Shown: in pieces, positions 1-4,361 of the stretch
How positions within the stretch are numbered: the stretch's first letter is position 1
How the letters are laid out: every line of letters starts with the position of its first letter
NCBI GenBank assembly: GCA_040879165.1
Contig: JBBDKV010000011.1
Span: forward strand, 1-5,802
DNA: 5,802 nt
Reading direction: 5' to 3'
Source: JBBDKV01 sp040879165
GTDB taxonomy: Bacteria; Patescibacteriota; Microgenomatia; UBA1400; PJMF01
The notes under the pieces: model-generated
The model's input: only the letters and a program-made list of their open reading frames with translations
Databases searched by the model: none
Told to the model about the DNA's origin: nothing
Translations under genes and position numbers: made by a program

Positions 1-12
1 ATTAGTCGATTT

Positions 13-70
13 AAAAACCGTTTACACTCCACTAGTTTGTATAAAACTGGTGGGCTGTGAGCGGTTTTTT
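13..70 (+). terminator. Very long hairpin followed by a T6 tract (terminator or leader attenuator)
   Basis: Bases 13-38 pair with 44-69 across a 5-base loop (39-43). 25 of 26 positions pair, with one C-C mismatch (27/55) and four T-G positions (21/61, 23/59, 28/54, 33/49). The base of the stem is AAAAACCG with CGGTTTTT, and a run of six T ends at 70. The T-G positions are G-U pairs in plus-strand RNA but would be A-C mismatches in minus-strand RNA, so the structure belongs to a plus-strand transcript. The simplest reading is an intrinsic terminator of a gene lying before the window. The stem is much longer than usual for this, so an attenuator in the leader of the small gene at 144 is also possible. 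Confidence 0.7.
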
Positions 71-92
71 GTTCTTTAACACGAAAGCGAGA
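71..92 (+). repeat. Left arm of 22-base inverted repeat with boxA-like GTTCTTTAACA
   Basis: This arm matches the reverse complement of 299-320 at 20 of 22 positions. The two differences (82/309 and 85/306) are C/T and A/G changes. The outer 11 bases, GTTCTTTAACA, resemble the boxA antitermination signal of rRNA leaders (E. coli form TGCTCTTTAACA). The resemblance is seen directly; any NusB/NusE binding is inference. The arm lies immediately after the long hairpin and in the leader of the 39-residue gene. Confidence 0.6.
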
Positions 93-98
93 TGGAAG

Positions 99-138
99 CC
101 TCCGCGGTCTTTGTTCCGTAAAACAAAGAGAAAGGAGG
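99..138 (+). promoter_or_regulatory. Leader hairpin that sequesters the Shine-Dalgarno of the small gene
   Basis: Bases 108-115 (TCTTTGTT) pair perfectly with 122-129 (AACAAAGA) around a 6-base loop. Outside this, beyond a 4-by-4 internal loop, CCTCC at 99-103 (read C-C-T-C-C) pairs with GGAGG at 134-138. GGAGG is the core of the ribosome binding site for the ATG at 144. A folded leader would therefore hide the binding site, as in RNA thermometers, riboswitch expression platforms and antisense-controlled leaders. A weak alternative pairing (GGA 94-96 with TCC 101-103) could release it. The pairing is read from the sequence; the regulation is inferred. Confidence 0.55.
132..138 (+). promoter_or_regulatory. 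Strong ribosome binding site AAGGAGG
   Basis: A full consensus AAGGAGG stands 5 bases before the ATG at 144. It fixes the start of the 39-residue protein and argues against a longer reading from a GTG at 57, which would run through the T tract and the leader hairpin. Confidence 0.85.
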
Positions 139-143
139 ACGCT

Positions 144-263
144 ATGTCTGAAAAAAGACGCTTTTACGTCATCTTCCGGGCTACCCGAAAAAGTAAATCC
201 GGCAAGGTACTGCGAGCATCTGATTACGGGCTAAAAGCCTGGCCAATCAGAATCTATTACTAA
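144..263 (+). CDS. Basic 39-residue small protein, function unknown
   Basis: I do not recognise a named family. The product has 39 residues, about 11 of them Arg or Lys against only two acidic residues, and no membrane segment or cysteine. The N-terminal third (KRRFYVIFRATRK) looks like a basic beta strand, followed by SGKVLRASDYGLKAWPI, a pattern that could be a second short strand and turn. The charge would suit nucleic-acid or ribosome contact, but that is only inference. The start is set by a perfect Shine-Dalgarno 5 bases upstream, itself paired in a leader hairpin. The stop codon lies inside an AT-rich terminator hairpin. A strong minus-strand promoter at 373-401 and a terminator-like hairpin inside this gene predict an overlapping antisense RNA, so expression is probably kept low or conditional. 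It lacks the hydrophobic helix of usual type I toxins. Confidence 0.6.
   Translation: MSEKRRFYVIFRATRKSKSGKVLRASDYGLKAWPIRIYY
151..175 (-). terminator. Minus-strand intrinsic terminator candidate inside the small gene
   Basis: On the minus strand GACG (170-167) pairs with CGTC (160-157) around the 6-base loop TAAAAG. Past a one-base bulge, AAGA (175-172) can pair with the first T residues. A run of six T follows at 156-151. This would end a minus-strand RNA within the 5' part of the 39-residue gene. The GC core is only four pairs, and the tract also encodes Lys codons of the small protein, so chance is possible. Confidence 0.4.
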
Positions 264-284
264 TTTAATTAGTTAATATTTTTT
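255..284 (+). terminator. AT-rich intrinsic terminator of the small gene
   Basis: TATTA (255-259) pairs with TAATA (274-278), and CTAAT (260-264) pairs with ATTAG (268-272), with one bulged T (273) and a 3-base loop. Six T follow (279-284). The TAA stop of the 39-residue gene (261-263) lies inside the stem. All pairs but one are A-T, so the hairpin is weak, but its position and T tract are right for a terminator. Confidence 0.5.
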
Positions 285-298
285 CAGGAGCGTGACTG

Positions 299-320
299 TC
301 TCGCTCTCATGTTAAAGAAC
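299..320 (-). repeat. Right arm of the 22-base inverted repeat, boxA-like on minus strand
   Basis: Read on the minus strand this is GTTCTTTAACA followed by TGAGAGCGAGA, matching 71-92 at 20 of 22 positions. If 71-320 were a single minus-strand RNA, the two differences would be G-U pairs, giving an unbroken 22-bp stem; in plus-strand RNA they are A-C mismatches. The inner half also competes with a local 5-bp hairpin (288-292 with 302-306). Confidence 0.6.
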
Positions 321-372
321 TTCAATGTTTTAAAGTACAACAAACTATATCAAATCTATACTCAGAATCGAT

Positions 373-401
373 ATTATAGGGTTTTGTTCGGTTTTTGTAA
401 A
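373..401 (-). promoter_or_regulatory. Near-consensus minus-strand promoter TTTACA-17-TATAAT
   Basis: On the minus strand the -35 box TTTACA (401-396) is followed by a 17-base spacer and a perfect -10 box TATAAT (378-373), placing the start near 366. This matches the sigma-70 consensus at 11 of 12 positions and is the best promoter in the window. No protein gene lies downstream on that strand; it points into the back of the 39-residue gene. Its -35 box is 5 bases from the plus-strand TTGACA at 407. Confidence 0.65.
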
Positions 402-406
402 GTATC

Positions 407-437
407 TTGACAAGTACAGCACTACCTTATTTATAAC
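407..437 (+). promoter_or_regulatory. Plus-strand promoter TTGACA-19-TATAAC for the 79-residue gene
   Basis: A perfect -35 box (407-412) is followed after 19 bases by TATAAC (432-437). The spacing is 2 bases longer than ideal, so activity may be weak or need help. The expected start is near 444, on the perfect 10-base palindrome ACTAATTAGT (440-449), which could be an operator. It is back-to-back with the minus-strand promoter at 373-401. Confidence 0.4.
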
Positions 438-439
438 AT

Positions 440-449
440 ACTAATTAGT
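440..449. promoter_or_regulatory. Palindrome ACTAATTAGT, possible operator
   Basis: This is a perfect 10-base palindrome at the expected start of the 407-437 promoter. The same half-sites, ACTAAT and ATTAGT, recur 3 bases apart at 259-273. In AT-rich intergenic DNA this may be chance. Confidence 0.2.
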
Positions 450-475
450 CACACAGTCAATTGGCATTTGAAAAA

Positions 476-484
476 TGGTATACT
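476..484 (+). promoter_or_regulatory. Extended -10 promoter (TGG TATACT) giving a leaderless start at 491
   Basis: TGG at 476-478 followed by TATACT at 479-484 is a textbook extended -10. Only six bases separate it from the ATG at 491, so the usual start of transcription falls on the A of the ATG. There is no Shine-Dalgarno. The same layout is seen before the 332-residue gene (2203-2211). Confidence 0.5.
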
Positions 485-490
485 TTAACC

Positions 491-730
491 ATGAAGGATT
501 TGATAAATTTAGGTATTTTTCTTATCATAGCTTGGTTTGCAATTAGGTGGATAGGTGGGTTTGGTAAATACGAAGGCTTGACTGCCGAAGAATGGGCAGA
601 TGAATATTATGCAGAAAATTCCGCTAGGGTTGGACTCGCCAATTGTGTTGAATCAGAATCAAACTACTATTATGGTGATGACTTTGATGATCTAAGAGAT
701 CGCCTAGATAATGTTCAGAGTTGTCTATAA
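491..730 (+). CDS. Acidic single-pass membrane-anchored small protein, function unknown
   Basis: Not recognised as a named family. The product has 79 residues. Residues about 4-22 (INLGIFLIIAWFAIRWI) form one hydrophobic helix, uncleaved in appearance and ending in Arg/Trp. A short Gly-rich linker (GGFGKYEG) leads to a strongly acidic soluble tail containing the stretch TAEEWADEYYAENSA and the cluster GDDFDDLRDRLD. Cys52 and Cys78 could form a disulfide if the tail lies outside the membrane. I chose the ATG at 491 because an extended -10 box ends six bases before it; the in-frame TTG at 461 lies upstream of that box and has no ribosome binding site. The gene converges with the PF04020-like gene and ends 63 bases from it. 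Small anchored proteins of this shape are common in reduced genomes, but no function can be assigned. Confidence 0.65.
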   Translation: MKDLINLGIFLIIAWFAIRWIGGFGKYEGLTAEEWADEYYAENSARVGLANCVESESNYYYGDDFDDLRDRLDNVQSCL

Positions 731-769
731 CCTACATGCAATAAAGGGATAGTTACCAAAAAGAAAAAC

Positions 770-794
770 AAAAAACTAAATACCGATTATCGGT
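770..794 (-). terminator. Weak terminator after the PF04020-like gene
   Basis: On the minus strand ACCGA (794-790) pairs with TCGGT (786-782) around the loop TAA, directly at the stop codon of the membrane protein. A T6 run (775-770) follows after a 6-base gap and further T-rich sequence. The stem is only 5 bp and the gap is long, so efficiency is doubtful. It lies between convergent genes, where a terminator is expected. Confidence 0.35.
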
Positions 795-1126
795 TATTTG
801 ACGCTGCTCAAAAACCAAGAAATGACACTCACTACCAAACTAAAGCCGAGTGCCCACCAAAAACTGAGCACTTCGAATCCAGGTACTAACCAGGCAGTCA
901 AGGCCACTAGTGCGGTGTTAATGACCAGCGTAAATAAGCCTAAGGTTACTATGGTGATAGGAAGTGTTAAGATCACCAGAATGGGTTTAATAACTGCATT
1001 CAAAATACCCAGAACTATCGCTACAGCAATTGCTGCGACAAAGCCATCAACTTCCACGCCACTCAACAAGTAGCTGGCAAGAAAAACTACACCTGCATTT
1101 AGTAAAATTTTAAGAAGTAAACCCAT
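794..1126 (-). CDS. PF04020 / YvlD-type four-helix membrane protein (phage holin 4_2 family)
   Basis: A 110-residue integral membrane protein, about the full length of the family. It shows four hydrophobic segments at roughly 4-22, 28-47, 50-75 and 86-106, with almost no charged residues between them. The family signature is clear: LGILNAVIKPIL at 39-50, LTLPITIVTLGLFTLVIN at 53-70, and PGFEV..FWWALGFSL from 82. Members are widespread bacterial inner-membrane proteins such as B. subtilis YvlD. Despite the 'phage holin' label, most are chromosomal and of unknown role, and nothing phage-like surrounds this one. I chose the ATG at 1126 because the hallmark N-terminus (GLLLKILLNAG) begins there and a promoter with -10 TATACT lies just upstream. 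A start at 1165 would overlap the -35 box and add an atypical charged leader. There is no Shine-Dalgarno. Confidence 0.88.
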   Translation of the reverse strand: MGLLLKILLNAGVVFLASYLLSGVEVDGFVAAIAVAIVLGILNAVIKPILVILTLPITIVTLGLFTLVINTALVALTAWLVPGFEVLSFWWALGFSLVVSVISWFLSSVK

Positions 1127-1136
1127 ATATAAATTG

Positions 1137-1165
1137 AGTATACAATGCCTGCGTTTGCTTGGCAA
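1137..1165 (-). promoter_or_regulatory. Promoter TTGCCA-17-TATACT of the PF04020-like gene
   Basis: On the minus strand the -35 TTGCCA (1165-1160), a 17-base spacer and the -10 TATACT (1142-1137) lead to a start expected near 1130, leaving a leader of only about four bases before the ATG at 1126. This separates the gene from the sugar-phosphate operon and makes it close to leaderless. Confidence 0.6.
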
Positions 1166-1197
1166 GCTGAAGCAGAGACACCAGATTGCGCACGCTA

Positions 1198-2196
1198 TTA
1201 CTCGGTGAGATGATCATTAATTCCCAAAAAGTGCGCACTGTCTTCCCCGTGCTCAGGATGGTCGATTCCAACATATCTTTTTGCATCTAGCATAGCTGAT
1301 AATCCTACTACACTTTCATTTCTCGCCATGCTCATACGCACTGAGCCAATGTTCTCGCTCAATTGCCACGCGCGAACCTTAGGATGCTTTTTTAGTAACT
1401 CCATTGCAGCAAAGGTAGTGGCATTCCACAGATTCTTGAATTGGTTTCCTGACTGGGCTCGAGAGCCTTTCCAGATTGTGCTGAGATATTTCCCTACGGT
1501 ACCGATTAGCGACAATCCCCGACTTTTTACTAACCTGTGAGCCTGCAAAATCAACAATTCGTCAAGATCACAGACGTCCGTATCAATTCCGCGTTTCGCC
1601 TCATACTGCCGCAGCGCTTGACTCGAATCAAAACTATGTGCGTACTTTATTCTAAATTTTAGCAAGCCCGGATGATCTACGTGCACATTGTCAACCGCGA
1701 GATAAAAACTTGACAGCAAAGCATGACTGAAGCCTAAAAAACGACCATCTCGAAAAATGTATTCCAACACCTCACACAAGCCTACCAAATCTTCAAGTGC
1801 CTCAATGCAGGATGGCGCATCATCGTGATACACTCCGCGCCATTCTCCAGCCGCAGCTTGCGCATTTTCTGCTGTATATCCTATCGGATACTCCGCATGG
1901 ATGATTTGTAAAATTTGAATTATGACACTCTCAGACCCGCCATCCATCTCTAAGCCTTTTTTTAGAGAAGACAAACCAGTAATGACCAGCGTGCGAGCAA
2001 GTTCTTTTTGCAAAATACGCAATTGATCTACTTGGCTACTCTCAGCATCAGGTGCCGCAGTTAAATCCGACAGCTCTGATTGCACCACCTTTGCTTGTGT
2101 CCAAGCAACCGAAGAACTCTGATGCTTGTGGAGTTGGTATGCTGTAGCTAATTGGTCTCTGAGGCTATTAATATCTTTTGATAGACTTTCAGACAT
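1198..2196 (-). CDS. Conserved-looking soluble protein of unknown function, last gene of the pgk-fbaB-fbp cluster
   Basis: The product has 332 residues; I do not recognise a domain. It appears soluble and mostly helical, with no signal peptide, membrane span, Walker motif or CxxC pair. Residues 1-80 are heptad-like (SKDINSLRDQLATAY, then VDQLRILQKELARTL) and may form a coiled coil or helical hairpin. Residues 125-170 are rich in Leu and aromatics (IEALEDLVGLCEVLEYIF). Residues 225-275 are basic. The C-terminus is His/Asp-rich (IDHPEHGEDSAHF near 311-323), which could bind metal, but that is a guess. It starts 22 bases after fbp with no Shine-Dalgarno. An extended -10 box ends six bases before the ATG, so a leaderless transcript is likely in addition to read-through. 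Its position suggests a link to sugar-phosphate metabolism, without proof. Confidence 0.7.
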   Translation of the reverse strand: MSESLSKDINSLRDQLATAYQLHKHQSSSVAWTQAKVVQSELSDLTAAPDAESSQVDQLRILQKELARTLVITGLSSLKKGLEMDGGSESVIIQILQIIHAEYPIGYTAENAQAAAGEWRGVYHDDAPSCIEALEDLVGLCEVLEYIFRDGRFLGFSHALLSSFYLAVDNVHVDHPGLLKFRIKYAHSFDSSQALRQYEAKRGIDTDVCDLDELLILQAHRLVKSRGLSLIGTVGKYLSTIWKGSRAQSGNQFKNLWNATTFAAMELLKKHPKVRAWQLSENIGSVRMSMARNESVVGLSAMLDAKRYVGIDHPEHGEDSAHFLGINDHLTE

Positions 2197-2202
2197 GCAG
2201 CT

Positions 2203-2211
2203 ACTATACCA
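2203..2211 (-). promoter_or_regulatory. Extended -10 promoter (TGG TATAGT) before the 332-residue gene
   Basis: On the minus strand TGG (2211-2209) plus TATAGT (2208-2203) is an extended -10. Six bases later comes the ATG at 2196, so transcription would begin at the start codon. No good -35 is visible, which extended -10 promoters tolerate. It sits in the 22-base gap just after the fbp stop. Confidence 0.45.
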
Positions 2212-2218
2212 CAGCAGA

Positions 2219-3211
2219 TCAAAGCTTTAGTAACTCCTCTACTCTTTCGACATCCTTTGCACTGCCAATAAACAGTGGCGTTCGCTGATGTAGCTGCTTG
2301 GGTTTTTGATTCAAAATAGCAGACTTGCCGTCACTAGCCATACCACCGGCTTGATGTGTGAGGTACGCAAGCGGTACGCCCTCAAATAATAGCCGCAACT
2401 TGCCATCTGGATTTTTTTTATCAGCCGGGTAAAGAAAAATACCACCCTTGAGCAAATTTCGATGAAAATCTGACACCAACGAACCAATATAGCGCGCTGA
2501 TTTTGGCTTGCCAGTTATATCTGTCTTGGTTTTTATCTCTTTGACATAGCTGCGAAGCTTTTTGTCCCACAGTGGCTCATAGCTTTCATTGATACTGTAA
2601 ATGCCTCCCCACTTCTTGAAACGCAAATGCTCGTGTGACAATAGAAATTCCCCAATACTCGGATCCAAAGTAAAGCCATGTACCCCATATCCGCTTGAGT
2701 AAACCAACATAGTACTCGAGCCATAGAGGACATATCCAGCAGCGATGACGTCATTTCCGGATTGTAAATAATCTGCCTTACGCAGCTTTCCATCACGCGA
2801 TGCTGTCCTAAAAATGGTGAAAATTGTGCCTGTACTAACATTGACATCAATATTTGACGAACCATCGATCGGGTCAAACAACACTACATAACTGCCAGTG
2901 GCGGCATTTTCCTCAATGTCAACAATCTCCTCGTTTTCCTCAGAACCAATGGCTCTGACAAGCGGCACTTGGCGGAGCACTTGAATAAACAACTCATTAG
3001 CATAAATATCCAAGCGTTGCACGGTATCGCCAGTGGCGTTGAGCTTGCCTGTTGAGCCGAGAATGTCAACAATACCAGCTTTGTTAACTTCGCGAGAGAT
3101 GATTTTACAAACCAGCTCAATCCGATTGACCAGGAGCGCTAAATCACGCGACTGCTGCGTGGCGCCATGTTGCGTCAACAAATGCTGTGTAAAATTGGTC
3201 AAAGACTGCAT
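2219..3211 (-). CDS. fbp: Class I fructose-1,6-bisphosphatase
   Basis: Hydrolyses fructose 1,6-bisphosphate to fructose 6-phosphate and phosphate in the cytoplasm; this is the irreversible step of gluconeogenesis. It has 330 residues, the usual length of the class I (animal/E. coli Fbp) family. Metal and catalytic motifs are intact: Glu91-Glu92 in GSEENEE, DPIDGSSN at 113-120, and Glu277 in KLRLLFEG. Substrate-binding signatures are present too: STGTIF at 126-131, SDFHR at 247-251, GGIFLYPADKKNPDGK from 256, and the C-terminal QAGGMA and HQRTPLFIGS. The N-terminal helical region that carries the AMP site in studied members is present, but its exact residues cannot be judged here. The start at 3211 is supported by GAAAGGA six bases upstream (3224-3218). 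It lies 50 bases after fbaB, with no terminator between them. It ends in TGA, so TGA is a normal stop here. Confidence 0.97.
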   Translation of the reverse strand: MQSLTNFTQHLLTQHGATQQSRDLALLVNRIELVCKIISREVNKAGIVDILGSTGKLNATGDTVQRLDIYANELFIQVLRQVPLVRAIGSEENEEIVDIEENAATGSYVVLFDPIDGSSNIDVNVSTGTIFTIFRTASRDGKLRKADYLQSGNDVIAAGYVLYGSSTMLVYSSGYGVHGFTLDPSIGEFLLSHEHLRFKKWGGIYSINESYEPLWDKKLRSYVKEIKTKTDITGKPKSARYIGSLVSDFHRNLLKGGIFLYPADKKNPDGKLRLLFEGVPLAYLTHQAGGMASDGKSAILNQKPKQLHQRTPLFIGSAKDVERVEELLKL

Positions 3212-3217
3212 AGACTG

Positions 3218-3224
3218 TCCTTTC
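3218..3224 (-). promoter_or_regulatory. Ribosome binding site GAAAGGA of fbp
   Basis: Minus-strand GAAAGGA is separated by six bases from the ATG at 3211 and fixes the fbp start. Confidence 0.7.
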
Positions 3225-3261
3225 TAGCAGGCGGATACTGTTTGCTTGTACACGCGAGCAC

Positions 3262-4311
3262 TTACGCGATAGTCACGTCTGTATCCAGATAGACATCTTG
3301 AATTGCGTTGAGAATTGCTACTCCCTCTTTGATTGGTTTCTGGAAGGCTTTTCTGCCTGAAATGAGCCCCATACCACCCGCTCGCTTGTTGATGACGGCG
3401 GTCATCACTGCATCTTTGAGATCATTTTCTCCGCTGGCACCACCTGAATTGATCAAACCTGCCCGACCCATGTAGCAATTTGCTACTTGGTAGCGCGTCA
3501 TGTCGATTGGATGGTCACTCAACAGCTCATCGTACATTTTGTCAGATTGTTTGCCGAACTTGAGATCGCGGAAACCGTAATTGGTTTCAGGCAACTTTTG
3601 CTTAATAATATCAGCTTTCAACGTGACACCGAGATGGTTAGCTTGACCAGTTAGGTCGGCAGCGACATGATAATCTGTCTTGTCTGTGGTAAATGCTTCA
3701 TTACGCGTATAGCACCAGAGTACCGTAAACATTCCCAACTCATGTGCGTGTTCAAACGCCTGTGCAATCTCCACAATTTGTCTCGAGGATTCTTCAGAAC
3801 CAAAGTAAATGGTGGCTCCAACACCCACAGCTCCCATCTCAAAAGCCTGCGTCACGCTACCAAATACAACCTGATCATACCTGTTGGGGTACGTCATCAA
3901 TTCGTTATGATTAATTTTGACAATAAAGGGAATTTTATGGGCATACTTTCTGGACACTGCGCCAAGGACTCCAGTTGTTGAGGCAACTGCATTAGTGCCG
4001 CCTTCTATGGCGAGTTCAACGATGCGCGCTGGATCAAACATTTCAGGATGTGGGGCAAAAGAAACACCAGCGGTATGCTCCAGACCTTGATCAACAGGCA
4101 GAATTGAAATGTAACCCGTGCCAGCCAATCGCCCAGTATTAAAGAGCAATGACAAATTGCGAAGCACTACTGGCGAACGATCTGAATCTGCAACAACTTG
4201 ATCAATAAAATTTGGTCCTGGAGTGTGCAGCAGTGATGTATCAATTTTTGGATTAGAGAATGACAAGAGTGACTCACCATCTTTTCCAAGAATATCTGCC
4301 GTCTTTGTCAT
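3262..4311 (-). CDS. fbaB: Class I fructose-bisphosphate aldolase, FbaB/DhnA type
   Basis: Reversibly joins dihydroxyacetone phosphate and glyceraldehyde 3-phosphate into fructose 1,6-bisphosphate through a Schiff base, without metal. It has 349 residues and is strikingly close along its length to the E. coli FbaB type: FNTGRLAGTGY at 57-67, LPVDQGLEH at 71-79, YFGSEESSRQI at 169-179, DYHVAADLTGQANHLG at 213-228, CYMGRAGLINSGGASG at 279-294, INKRAGGMGLISGRKAF at 307-323, and the ending QDVYLD..VTIA. The expected Schiff-base lysine is Lys237 in ADIIKQK. E. coli FbaB is associated with growth on three-carbon, gluconeogenic substrates, which fits the fbp gene just downstream. The start at 4311 is set by AAGGAGG four bases upstream. 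It lies 50 bases after pgk with no terminator, so cotranscription is likely. Confidence 0.97.
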   Translation of the reverse strand: MTKTADILGKDGESLLSFSNPKIDTSLLHTPGPNFIDQVVADSDRSPVVLRNLSLLFNTGRLAGTGYISILPVDQGLEHTAGVSFAPHPEMFDPARIVELAIEGGTNAVASTTGVLGAVSRKYAHKIPFIVKINHNELMTYPNRYDQVVFGSVTQAFEMGAVGVGATIYFGSEESSRQIVEIAQAFEHAHELGMFTVLWCYTRNEAFTTDKTDYHVAADLTGQANHLGVTLKADIIKQKLPETNYGFRDLKFGKQSDKMYDELLSDHPIDMTRYQVANCYMGRAGLINSGGASGENDLKDAVMTAVINKRAGGMGLISGRKAFQKPIKEGVAILNAIQDVYLDTDVTIA

Positions 4312-4315
4312 ACTG

Positions 4316-4322
4316 CCTCCTT
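4316..4322 (-). promoter_or_regulatory. Ribosome binding site AAGGAGG of fbaB
   Basis: A full-consensus AAGGAGG on the minus strand stands four bases before the ATG at 4311. The spacing is slightly short but the site is strong. It shows that this organism uses classical Shine-Dalgarno starts as well as apparently leaderless ones. Confidence 0.8.
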
Positions 4323-4361
4323 ATATGCTAGTGCTACTGACGATCTGCGTACCTTTTCCCA

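Larger units (their letters stand above)
151..366 (-). ncRNA. Predicted antisense RNA (~215 nt) overlapping the 39-residue gene
   Basis: The ends are inferred from the promoter at 373-401 (start expected near 366) and the hairpin plus T6 at 175-151. The RNA would cover the terminator, stop codon and most of the coding region of the plus-strand small gene. No open frame longer than about 12 codons with a credible start was found along it, so it is probably non-coding. Near its 5' end it carries the reverse-strand copy of the boxA-like motif (320-299), then a GC hairpin (306-302 with 292-288). It would anneal perfectly to the small gene's mRNA. Its existence is a prediction from promoter and terminator only. 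Confidence 0.4.

Noticed and set aside
21..45. Plus-strand promoter TTTACA (21-26) to TATAAA (40-45)
   Set aside because: The spacer is only 13 bases, and both boxes lie inside the long hairpin, whose G-U pattern marks it as an RNA structure.
57..143. GTG-started N-terminal extension of the small protein (68 residues in total)
   Set aside because: It would translate through the T6 tract, the boxA-like motif and the leader hairpin, with no ribosome binding site at 57; a perfect AAGGAGG serves the ATG at 144.
288..306. GAGCG...CGCTC hairpin as a terminator
   Set aside because: Only 5 bp with a 9-base loop and no T run on either strand; more likely part of the inverted-repeat structure.
71..320. 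Insertion sequence or MITE bounded by 22-base terminal inverted repeats
   Set aside because: No transposase, no convincing target-site duplication (only TT on both sides), and the repeats have boxA-like content at leader positions. Kept as a minor option in the findings only.
461..490. TTG start at 461 for the acidic membrane protein
   Set aside because: It lies upstream of the extended -10 box at 476-484, has no Shine-Dalgarno, and the ATG at 491 begins right before the hydrophobic helix.
798..1073. Plus-strand 91-residue frame opposite the PF04020-like gene
   Set aside because: Shadow frame, rich in Thr/Lys with no domain or ribosome binding site; the minus-strand frame has a clear family signature.
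1127..1165. Upstream ATG at 1165 for the PF04020-like protein
   Set aside because: The codon overlaps the -35 box of the gene's promoter and adds an atypical basic leader not seen in the family.
2533..3120. Two minus-strand frames (2533-2877 and 2884-3120) within fbp
   Set aside because: They are out-of-frame readings of the intact bisphosphatase gene, with Met/Ser-rich compositions and no motifs.
3667..3981. Plus-strand 104-residue frame opposite fbaB
   Set aside because: Antisense shadow of a highly conserved gene; no ribosome binding site or recognisable domain.
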